A stretch of 64,000 nt of DNA from Coriaria nepalensis. Taxonomy: Eukaryota > Streptophyta > Magnoliopsida > Cucurbitales > Coriariaceae. Made by a program: the position numbers and the translations under genes. The notes under the pieces are model-generated. The model saw only the letters and a program-made list of their open reading frames with translations. It ran no database searches and was not told the DNA's origin. Positions 12,201 to 24,200 of this stretch are shown here, one piece after another; position 1 is the first letter of the stretch, and each line of letters starts with the position of its first letter. The DNA is taken from NCBI GenBank assembly GCA_027186245.1, contig CP114495.1, forward strand, positions 7,053,501 to 7,117,500, in the 5' to 3' direction.

Positions 12201-15200
12201 TTGATATCTGTATCCCCAGCCTGTCTTGCATTAGTAATTATCAGCTTTTAGTTGTTTCTTTATTGGTTTAGATGAAAATGGCTAGAGAAGAAAACTTTAA
12301 AACCCATACTTTACTACTGGTTTCCCAGTGGCCCCACTTGTATAAGCGTATCAACAGTACAATTTCTATTTTTCTTGCTTTTCAGCCTTATCAATGGACG
12401 GATAGATTGTGCTTTATTTTCTACCTGTGTTATTTCAGGAATGTATATAATGTCAAAACTAACATGCATGTAATATGCAATTAAATCCAAACATCGGGCT
12501 TCTAAACTCAGAAATTCAGTGGTCGGAAATGAGCTCCTAAGATGTGATTTGTAAACTTTAAAATAAATTACTGCATATAATTTGCCCGTCCTTGGTTATT
12601 TGGAGAATTTTACGAACAGGTTGAATGAAATATGAATGAAAGCAGTTGAGTAATTCCTTAACTCTTGAAATATTGGTCTTATATTATATTCAGGCTCTAA
12701 ATTTCCATATCTGTCCTATATCTGTTACATACTCCTCAAACACTTGTTTGTTTTCTGCTTCATGTGGTTCCACCGTCTCCCTTCCTCCCTTGGTCAGAAG
12801 GTCCTCCTTTATTTTTTTGGGTTCTTGTACCAACTTGCGTGTGAGAGGCTGTTATACTAGGTGCCACTTCATTTCTATGCTTTCTCTGTACATACTATCA
12901 CAAGCTTTTTGGATAATATTGATAATCAAAATGTTGATTTGGTGTATCTAACTTATAGAACTTCAGTAGAGAAATTGCTCAAGTGTTGGTAACAACAACA
13001 GATAAAATAAGTTCCTCCTCTGTGCCACCCTTTGTGAATGCTTGTCCAATTTCATAAATAATTATGATGTTGCAATGGAATTTGTTCTACCCTGTTTCTA
13101 TGTCTTATGTGGTTTCAATTCCATTATCCACTCTTAAAATAAAGAGATAAATTATGTATATTAGAGAGTTTATCTGCTACCTAATTTTTAGGGGTTAGAA
13201 TAACATATTCCTTAATTCTAGGGATTTCTATAGATTTCCTAAGGTTGTATCTAGTCTGTATAAGAATTTAGGCTGTACAGATTGTAAACACAGAAAATAC
13301 ATGCCGGTTTTTTACAATAGATCCTCGAGCCCTTTGATGTCTATTCATTGAATACTCAGCTACTCAGAAAGGCTACAAGTGCTATCATCCGCCTACTTGC
13401 AAAATCTACATTACAATAGATGCCATCTTTGTTGAAGGTGAGTCGTGTTCTCCTCAAGGGGAAACGTTACTTGAAGAGGAGAAAGACATGTTGGATTGGT
13501 TTTCCAATCTTCCACTATCATTATCTCAATCTGAACCACCAATTCCAGCACCTGATTCTATAGTTTCTAAACTACTCCAAGTCCACTCAAGGAAGAAGGG
13601 ATACCAGACTGATCCAATTCTTGTCCAAGAGTTGGAATCGCAGCAAGGGCCTCAAACTATAGTGGAAGGGGATACTGAACATGTAACTAATTCTTCCTTA
13701 CCTGACAAGAGTGAATTAGACCTACCTATTGCATTTCGAAAAGGTACTAGAAAATGTACACAACACCCACTTTCACAGTTTGTCACTTTTGACAATTTTT
13801 CTCTTTCACATAAAGAAGTACGTAGTGAAAACAGCCTATGAAAGTTGAAATGTAGGCACCCGAGAAGAATAAGACTTGGGAGCTGGTGGAACTGCTAGAA
13901 GGTAAGAAACCGGGAGGGTGCAGGTGGATATTTTTAGTAAAATATAATGCAGATGGATCCCTGAAAAGATACAAAGCAAGACTGTTAGTAAAGGGGTACA
14001 CTCAAACATTTGGTGTTGACTATGAGGAGACATTTTCCACGGTTGCAAAAATGAACACAATAAGAATATTATTGACATTAGCTGCTAATTTTGATTGGAA
14101 CTTGCAGTAGCTCGATGCGAAGAATGCGTGTCTTCATGGAGACCTCGAGGAAGAAATCTATATGGAAACGACACCGGGCTTTGACACAAAGAAGAATGTG
14201 GTGTGTAAGTTGAGGAAGGCATTGTATGGATTAAAAGAGTCTCCTAGAGTTTGGTTTGGAAGATTTACACGAGCTATGTTGGTTTGGGGATACAAACAGA
14301 GTCAAGGGGACCATACACTATTTATAAAGCATACTGCTTCAGGGGGAGTCCGACTCTCATTGTATACGTAGATGACATCATCATTACCGGGAGTGATCAA
14401 ATGGAAAAGGAGTCATTTAAAGGAAAACTAGCTAGGGAGTTTGAAATAAAAGTTCTTGGGAAGTTGAAGTACTTCTTAGGAATTGAAGTAGCACACTCGA
14501 AGGAGGGAATATTTGTTTTACAACAGAAGTATGTAACAGACTTACTAAAGGAAACTGGGAAAATAAGGAGTTGACCCGTCGAGACTCTTATCGAACTAAA
14601 TCATATATTTGACTCATATATTTGACTCTTAGGGAAGCGGTGGTTGACTCATATATTTGACTCATACCAGACTTGATATAGTATATGCAGTGAGTGTAGT
14701 AAGCCAGTTCATGCACAATCTTAAGGAAGTATATCTTTAGGCTGTATATACAGAAGATCAACTTTAGGTTACTGTATATTTCTTGGTGGAAATCTAATTA
14801 CATGGAGAAGTAAGAAGTAAGCGGTGGTTGCAAGATCAAGTGCAGAGGCTGAGTTCTGCGCTATGGCCTTAGGAATTTGTGAATTACTATGGTTAGAAAT
14901 TATATTAAAAGATCTCAAGGTCCCAATTGAAAAACCAATGAAGTTGTACTATGATGATAAGTCAGCAATTAACATTGGTCATAATTCTTTTCAACATGAT
15001 TGGACTAAGCATGTGGAAGTTGATAGACACTTCATAAAAGAGAAACTAGACAGTGGTTTAATTTGCATGCCTTATGTATCGACAGAAGGACAACTAGCTG
15101 ATGTATTGATTAAAGGGTTATCCAGTCATTATTTCCATAAAATGATTAGCAAGCAGGGATTAAAGAACATTTATTCTCTGACTTAAGGAGAAGTGTTAAA

Positions 15201-18200
15201 ATAAAGAGATAAATTATGTATATTAGAGAGTTTATCTTCTACTTCATTTCTAAGCGTTAGAATAACAAATTCCTTAATTCTAAGGATTTTTATAGATTTC
15301 GTAAGATTGTATCTAGTCTATATAAAAACTTAGGCCGGACAAATTACGAACACAAAAAATACATACCAATTTTTTATTCTCTGTTTCATTCACCTTTCAC
15401 AATAATTCCATTTTGAATTTCAATAAAGCTATTTCATAAATTGTTTGCTGACTCAGCAGTACACATTTAATAGGTAGTCAAGACCATTATTGCTATGCTT
15501 CGAACAGCGCTGCCTGATTGCGATGATGATCCGTATCGTAGAGTTTTCAAGGCTTTACTTCCCTTTGAGAAAGCGGAAAAGAAGAGGGTAAAAATCACCT
15601 TTGTTTATTTTTTTAGCTTTGATCTCTATGTACTAAATTTAAAGCTAGTTATGCCCTCCTTTTCAGATCCAATTCACTTAATTGAGGCTTAAGTATCATT
15701 TCTCTCCTTACCCTTTCTCCTTTAAACAGGTTGTTGATCATATTGAGAAAGTTTCGACGATTAGAAAATGTAGTTTTCTGTCAGCTGCTTCTGTCATCTT
15801 CTGTTCCAAGCTTTCTGGTACCTTAAAAAGGTCTGCTTAAGACACCGACATTCACTTCTGGTTTGTTTGGAGTGTTTCAATACATTCCAGCAACTTAAAT
15901 TTGTAACTGTGAAATGCATTCACGACATATATTTATTCGGGTTATCCACTAAACAATATTGTTATGTAATTAATAATTTGTTTCTTGTACTTTCTTTGTA
16001 TATGTGTAAATGATGACAGGAGCCAACTTACCCAGGGACGTAAGGTGTTGTCTACGATAGAGATGATATCAAAACTTGTTCAAAGGGTAAGACATAAATT
16101 TTTAGAGTTAATCCTAGAATATATTGGACTGAAAGAAAATGAACTCAATTATCCTGATATTTGCATAGGAGCATGTATGTAACAAGTTGTTTGATTTCTT
16201 GTTTTTCTCTCCATGTTTAGAGGAGGTTTCTGTTTCTTTTTTATTTTATTTGAGGTTTCATTTTCTTACAGTCCTCAAAGATGTTTTTGAATCACCTCTA
16301 AAATTTTGTGACATTTTTCTAATTATTTGGTCAATTTATTATTTTAAATTTCCCCCTCAATTTTATCACCTAGAGACTAACCCGAATTTACTGTATATAC
16401 GTTCCATTTGATTGGTGCAAATAGAATTTTGTCTTTGAATGTTTCTAGAGATTTATTTCATTTATCATTGATTACAGGAACAATCAGTGTCGGCTGTAAT
16501 AATCTCTTTATCAAACATGATACCTCAGGTTTGTCCTCCATTCCACCTGCTTTCACCTGAGATTTATACTTCTACAACATTTCTGATGATGTGTATATTC
16601 ACACCGGCACTAAACATGTGTGAGATTTTTCTCTAGATTATATGATAAGAAAGTTTAATTTGGTTCTCATTTCTCATCAGAAACCTTATTGATTATTTTT
16701 GTCAGTTCCTGTGCCTTTTTTTTTTTAATTTATTTATTTTTTCATAATAACAGTACATATTGTATATCTAGAAATAGAGCGTTTTGCTCTATGGGAGAAA
16801 GATGCAAAGTATTCGCAGCAAGCTATTTGTCTCTAACTTTGTCATGGTATCAGCAGCCATTAAGCTTGTTGTGATTTTTCTTTTGCTCTGGTGTCTCTGA
16901 TTCATCACAGACAGTTTGGATAAGTTTTTCTGTTGTAGTGAGAAGTGAAAACTGGAAATTTATTTCTACTTCTCTACTAGTTTGGTCTTGATCTGTGCCT
17001 TCGTTTTTATGCTTCTTCGGGTCTGTTTTGGTGCTGTTGCCAGTCCTGTTTTGGGCTGTCTACAAGAAGCACTTCAGATTCTTCTTGTCTGCATGTCTGG
17101 TTATGACACATTTGCAATCGGGTGTATCATGTGGAGTGGCATACAGGCTCCAAATGCGCCTCTCTCACCTCTGAAATGGTCCAACAAATGATTCAATCTA
17201 CTTTTTCAGCTATAGGGATTTCAGGTAACAAATCTTGTCATTCTTGTTATTTGGACTCTGGTGCTTCAAATCTTTTTCAAATGGCTGTGTTATTAGGATT
17301 TGGAAACGAAGAGGGTGATGGGAAGGGGCACAAAGAATGATGGCTTTTCAGTTTATGTTTGCAGCCTCACTTCTCATTTGCTTCTTTTGTTTATGTTTTG
17401 TCCACCGCTAATAAAAACAGACCTGTGTTTTTTGTGGCACCATCGCCCAGGACACATCCCAATTCGACACGGTTGTTATCTATGCTGAATTTCGGTTTGA
17501 TTTCCAATAAATATATATATATGTATTTTTTTTGTAGAAGATTCACATCTTTCATTTTCACTTGTGCTTTAGCCAAACGTACAGTTCTTCATTTTCCTAC
17601 TCATGTGGATGATACAACTAGTTGTTTGGATTTAATATATTTTGATGTTTGGGGAAGTGTCAATTGTTTATCTCATCATGCCAGCTACAAGTATTTTATT
17701 GCCTTTATAGATAATCATAGTTGTTTTACTTGGATTTAATAAATCCGAAGTGATTGATGTTTTTAAGCTGTAGCATTCATTTAAAATCAATTCTCTGAAT
17801 GCATCAAAAAGCTGCATTTTGAATATGGGGGGAATATGTCCTTAGATTTTCAATCTTTTCTTTAAAAAAAAAAGTTTCTCCATGAGAACTCATGTCCTTA
17901 TACCCCTCAGCAGAATGGAGTGGTTGAATGAAAAAATTGACATGTTTTGGACGGTGTTAGAGCTTTTATTCAAGACCAAATTGTGGGTTGAAACTGTTCA
18001 AATTTCGGTTCAAGTAATTAACCATCAAGATGAGTCCCCATATTATAAAATGTTAAAAAAGCATCCAAATTTCAGCCTGTTACATACTTTTGGCTTTGAG
18101 TGTTATCTTCACCTCCCTCCTTATGAAAGAAATAAATTTTTTGCCCAAGCTGTCATATGTATTTTCTTAGGGTATGCCTTGGGGAAAAAAATGCTTGTTC

Positions 18201-21200
18201 TCTTATGATCCCACATTCCCACTAAGAAAAAGATGTGCATCTCTCATAATATTGTATTTCATGAAAACACATACTTCTATCATAATAATATTTTTGATTC
18301 TTGTGTGTCATCTTCCTATTCTATATTACCATCCTTTGAGACTTTAGGTACAACTTATTTCCTCCATACAATGGTTTAAATTCAATTGGGTCTTACGAGC
18401 ATAGAAAGGTCCATCAAATTCCAGCTGCCCCTTCAGATGATCCCCCTATTCTAGATCTTGTCATTCCACAATGACCTGCCCATTCAACTCTATGGTTGGA
18501 CCATTATGGGTGTTCTTCCTTCCTTGTCTTCTTAGGCACTATTTGTATACCTCATTCTTTTAAACCAGTTGTAGAGAATCCATGTTGGCAGATGGCTATG
18601 GATGAGGAATTTGAAGCTTTAGTTGCAAATAATACATTATGTTGGAAATAAAAAAGGATAATGTTAGGATTTGGTTAGAGAAATCTGAGGAGAAATATTA
18701 GGAAGATAACTCTTAGAATATTTTCCTAAAGATATGCGATTGTAAATTAGTTGTTAAGATCTTACCATAACTAGTTTAGGGTTTCTAGTGTATATTTATC
18801 CTATGTATGTAACCTGTAAATTCTAAGAGAGCTAATTATTAAAGTTTTCACATTGGATCATGTATTGTGTCCTGTGGGTATTAAGCCCATTGGTTGCAAA
18901 TGAGTGTATAAGACTCATTAGTTTAGTGGCTCTTGGTAACTACCAAGAATGCGAGATCAATTATGATGAAACTCTTGCACCTATTGCAAAAATGACTGTG
19001 GTGCATACTATTTGAGCTCTTGCTGCATGTCAACATTGGTCGGTCTCACAAATAGATCTCAAGATGATGATCTTGCTAAAATTGTGTATGACCCCACCAC
19101 TTGGCCTAAACAAGATTGATTCTTCTATGTTCCAACGAATAACAAAGGAATCGCTATTCTTCTTGTCTACGTTGATGATATTGTGATCACTAGAAGTGAC
19201 AATCGTAGAATTTGTTATCTCCTATGAAAAGATTCTTGCAAAGTGGTTTGGAGATAACGAATTCTACAACCGTCACTTCTAGTGATCATAATATCATCGG
19301 CGTAGACAAGAAGAATAGCGATTCCTTTGTTGTTTGTTGGAACATAGAAGAATCAATCTTGTTTAGGCCAGGTGGTGGGGTCATATACACAGTTTCATCA
19401 AGATTATCATCTTGAGGTCCATTTGTGAGACCGACCAATGTTGAGATGCAACAAGAGCTTAAGTATTTGTTTCCATCTTTCCTTAAAGACAATAATATTC
19501 ACTCAATGTCTTTTAAATGTGAACCCTGTCAATTATCAAAACATTATAGAGCTTCTTATAAATCTCATTTCTATCAAGCTTTTAGACAATTTTATTTAAT
19601 TCACAGTGACATTTGGGGACTTTCTAGAGTAACAATTGTTTCTAGTACTAGATGGTTTATCTCATTTATTAATGACCAATTCCAAACACAAAGGAAGATT
19701 GATAATGGCAAAGAATACTTTAATTTAATCTTGAATGAGTTTTTGACAAAAAAGGGTATGCTTCATGAATCTATCTATGATGATACCCCTCAACAAAATG
19801 GGATAGCTGAACGAAAAAATTAATACTTGAAGTTACTAAGTATCTATAAAGGGAAACAGTCCTTACAGCTACTTATCTCATAAATAAAGTTCCCTCTAAG
19901 GTTCTAGAATATCAAACTCTTTTAAACAACTATTAGAAACATTTCCTTATATTCGGATTTTCAACTCTTTATCCCCTAGAATATTTGGCAGCACAGTCTT
20001 TGTTCATATACACAAATACAAATGGTCGAAATTTGATCCTAGAGCTGAAAAGTGTCTTTGTGGGCTATTCTCCTAATAAAAAAGGGTATAAATGTAATCA
20101 TCTTGCTTTAAAAATTCTCTTTAAGGAGAGAGTAATTATAGGGTGGAAGATCATTTTTGGGAGACCATAAATTCTTTACGTTTATGAGTTCTAGGTCTAC
20201 CTAATCTGCCTACTCTAAATGTTCCTCAATCTAGTAACCTACCTGTCCCTTCCTTATCTATAGAATCAAACAATATAGACTCTTTTTCAGGGGGAGAAAC
20301 ACTAGAAATAGTGCAACAATCTGAGTTGCTAGCCTACTCTCGGAGGAAGCATATTCAGAATAAGGAACCTCAACCTCCTACTTACCAAAACTCAAACTCC
20401 TCTTTGGATGATGATCTTGTGAATGAAACATGTATGATAGTTCCAATAGTTCCAAATGTTTCAAATATTTTGAATCATCATGATAAAGATGTTTCTATAA
20501 ATTTTGATCTTGATATTCCTATCGCCCTTAGGAAACATATCTGTACTTGTACGATGCATCTTATTGCTAAATATTTCTCATATCATAGGTTATCTTCTTG
20601 CTATAGAGCCTTTACTACTAATTTGTCCAGTGTTTCACTTCTAAAAGATATCCAAGAAGCAATGAGTCAACCTGATTGGAAAATGAATGTGTTATAAGAA
20701 ATGAAAGCACTTGAGAAAAATGACCCTTGAGAAATTATTAGCTTACCTTATGGAGGCAAAACAGTAGGCTGCAAGTGGGTGTTTACTGTGAATTATAATG
20801 CTGAAGGGAAGATTGAAAGATACAAGGCAAGACTTGTGGCTAAAGGTTTCACACAAACCTATGGAATAGATTACCAAGAGACATTTACTCTGGTTGCTAA
20901 GGTAAATTCGATTAGAGTATTACTTTCTCTTGCTGTTAACCATGAATGGTCGTTATAACAGCTAGATGTGAAAAATGTGTTCCTTAATGGGGAATTAGAA
21001 CAGGAAGTGTTTATGGATTTACCTCCTGGTTTTGAAAAACATTATGGGTCAGAGAAGATTTGCAAACTAAGAAGGTCACTATATTGCCTAAAGCAATCAC
21101 CTAGGGCATGGTTTGATCGCCTTACTAAGTCTTACAACGGCTGTGGATATCACCAAACTCATGTAGATCATACGTTATTTATTAAGCATTCTAGTGACGG

Positions 21201-24200
21201 TAATATTGTTATTCTCATAGTGTATGTGGATGAACTAGAAAAGTTGAAGAAGTTTCTGTCCACATATTTTGGGATAAAAGACTTTGGATTTGTGAAGTAT
21301 TTTTTGGGAATGAAATTCGCAAGATCTAAGAAGGGAATTTTCATTTCTCAAAGGAAGTATGTCTTGACTTGCTTAAGGATACATGTTATCTCTGGTACAA
21401 ACCGGTTGAAACTCCTACGGAAGCAAACTTAAAGTTAGAGGCATCAAGTTCAGAGAGGATGGTGAATAGGGAACAATTTCAAAGATATGTTAGAAGACTG
21501 ATCTACCTATTTCATGTTAGACCCGACATAGCATTTGCAGTTAGTGTTGTGAGTCAATTCATGAACTCACTTGGAGAAAAACACTTTGATGATGTGCACA
21601 GAATACTCAAATACCTAAAAGGAATACTGGAAAGGGGATTACTATTCCATAATCATGAACATATCAGGATTGAATATTTATAGATGCTGACTGGGCAGGT
21701 AGTGTAATTGATAGGAGATCTACCCTAGGCTATTTTACTTATGTTGGTGGAAATCTAGTAACTTGGAGAAGCAAAAAATAGAATGTAGTAGCAAGAAGTA
21801 CTGCGGAAGTTGAGTTTAGGGCATTTGCTCAAGGGATTTATGAAATATTATGGTTAAAAAAGGCTACTTGGAGACTTAAAACTCTCGAGTACTATTAGAA
21901 TGACACATTACTGACAACAAATCAGCTCTCAATATTGCTCATAATCCTGTTTAACACGATTGGACTAAACATGTGGAGATTGATAGACATTTCATTAAAG
22001 AGAAGTTGGAAAAAGGTATAGTATGTATGCTTTATATTCCTACAGATCAATAAGTGGCAGACATCTTTACTAAAAGACTACAAAAGATTCAATTCAACAA
22101 GTTGATATGCAAGCTGGGTTTACTAGACATCTTTGAACCAACTTAAGGGGAAGTGTTGAAAATATGGAAAGGTATTCTTAGGATTCAGTTAGGAGAAATC
22201 TTAGGAGAAATCCAAGGATAAATCTTAGAGTATATTTCTAAGATATGCAATTGTAAATTAGTTATTAAGATTTACCATGACTTGTCTAGGGTTTCTTGTG
22301 CATATATATATCCTAGTTCTGTAACCTTAAAAATATAAGAGAGCAAATTATTAAAGTTTATAATAAATTATATTTGGGCATTTTCGTCAATCAACACAAG
22401 TATGCTCAAGATCTCATCAACCTTGCCGATGGTTATACTTCTAGTACTTATGATATACCAATAGAGTTTAATGTTAAGTTATGAACCACTGATGGTGATG
22501 TTATTGATGATCCCACTCACTTTCATCTGTTTGAGGAGTTTGAATTATTTGACTATTACATGACCTGTTCTCTCATATGGAGTTCATGTGATACTCAATT
22601 TATGATTCAATCTTGCCACCTTCACATAGTGGCCGAGACAATTCAAAGAGATATGTTCTTTTCTCGTGTCTTTGACCTTCAATATTCAGATGTAGACTAG
22701 GGTGGTTTCCCTAACACTAGCTATTACACAACAAGTTAGTGCCTTTTCCATGGGAACTCCTTAATCTCTTGGAAGTCAAAGAAACAAGATTGTGTGTCCA
22801 AAGCTTCTACCAAAGTTGAATATCGAGAAATGTCCCATGCTTGTTTTGAGATTAGTTGGCTTCATGGCCTTCTTTCTGAATTGGTTTTCCTCAATATCAC
22901 CCTACACCTCTTCATGGCGACAATACCAGCACAATTCAAATTGTCTCTACTCATGTTTATCAAGAGCGATCCAATCACATCGAAATTGACTGACACTACA
23001 TTCAAGAGGCTTTTGATAAGCAACTCATCTTACTCTCTTATATTTTATCAAGGTCACAAATTGATGATATTTTCCCTAAATCTATGACTCGAGATCAACA
23101 TCGGTTCTTGATTACCAAATTGTTATTATTATTTATCCCCAAATCTATGACTCGAGATCAACAAGGATCTCAATATTTATGAGGAATTGCCAAGAATCGT
23201 AGAACTAAACTAATTAGGAAATAGATAATTATGGATTGGATTGTAAAGATGGTAAATCTCCCAAAATCAAGGGACTGTAGTTATTGTATATTTCTCTCAT
23301 TTTCAATATATAGAAGTGTACTCTACAAGAGAAAGACACATAACATATTCACAACAAGCTATTTGTCTCTAATTTTGTTAGATGCTACTCGTCCTTGTTT
23401 GATGGGTGCCTAATGCCTATATCTAGTCTTACCCTCTAATGCTTTTACGTTGGACTTACACTTATATCATTATGAAGACATTTTATGTCTTATGCTCATA
23501 CATTTCTGGTGTGTCCAAAGAGTTACTTCTTACTGTTATTCTCCTTGTTTACCAATGATACAACAGCGTGCGCAGCTCACTTCCCCAAAAGAAAATAGCT
23601 TTTTTGTCTATCATCTATGGAAATATCCCTTATGAGTTGTTATTCTTGTCTAATGCTCCTAGTACTGCTATTTTCCTAAAATGCTTTCCCACTCATCTTA
23701 TGGATGGCTTATTGTATGCCTGTAATGTCCAGAAATACCTTCTTGAGCAAATGGCCGTTGTTGATGTTGATGGAGGGAAACTGCTAAATGAAGATAATGA
23801 TATCAGATCTGTAAGTTCCTTTATGTCATGCAGTTTATATGTAAGTTATTTTTCTTTTACATCTATCTTTCTGCTATAATTTTATTTAGCGTTTTGAGAA
23901 TGCTGTCATCTTACTTGTTTTTTCTATTGATCATACAGATCAATGAGTATCCACCGGATAAATAGGTGACCAGTGACCTGGTCTCTTTTCCGGGTTGATA
24001 CATTGGACTGAGGTTTTTAGTCTAAAATCTAAGGAAGAAAATGATGTTGGAGATTATCGCACAGAAGAGTGAAACCCTGTGAATAAAAGGACACTTTATT
24101 GAAAGACTTACATTAAGGATTGGAAAAAGTTAGGAATTACAACAGCTTGTTTGGGGAGAAGTATAATAATCTGTATATGTGTAGGTATTTAAATAAAAGA

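Larger units (their letters stand above)
13132..15401 (+). mobile_element. Copia element A: internally deleted Ty1/copia in helicase intron 12
   Basis: Two LTRs (13132-13314, 3' end truncated, and 15194-15401) flank a pol fragment on the + strand. The fragment begins in the post-integrase linker ([13 protein letters not shown], about 13370). It continues through reverse transcriptase ([12 protein letters not shown] near 13925, [13 protein letters not shown] near 14115, [10 protein letters not shown] near 14370) and RNase H (RSSAEAEF near 14835, ADVLIKG near 15100). A purine-rich tract precedes the 3' LTR. Gag, protease and the integrase core are missing. Frameshifts occur after 13841 and near 14360, with stops at 14108 and 14572. 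The LTRs differ at about 25 of 183 aligned positions by eye, so the insertion is old. No target-site duplication is clear. Confidence 0.88.
16748..23385 (+). mobile_element. Copia element B in helicase intron 16 (host of nested insertions)
   Basis: The truncated 5' LTR end (about 16748-16844) is followed by a copia primer site TGGTATCAGCAGCC. Coding remnants then run in order: protease YLDSGASN (about 17250), GAG-pre-integrase LWHHRPGH (about 17432), and integrase pieces (17570-17740 and 17882-18300, with [14 protein letters not shown] near 18080). The reverse transcriptase start is near 18560-18640 and resumes 18851-19249 ([13 protein letters not shown] near 19165). After an interruption RNase H follows from about 22390 ([13 protein letters not shown]) to 23170. 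The 3' LTR lies at about 23190-23385. Most of gag is missing, and stops and frameshifts are frequent. The element is plainly dead. Confidence 0.82.

Noticed and set aside
12646..12951. 101-codon frame in helicase intron 12
   Set aside because: No conserved features; lies within an intron and outside element A domains.
18662..18850. 5' LTR of element C
   Set aside because: The sequence that follows is element B reverse transcriptase and not a primer site with gag, and the flanks form a target duplication, so it is a solo LTR.
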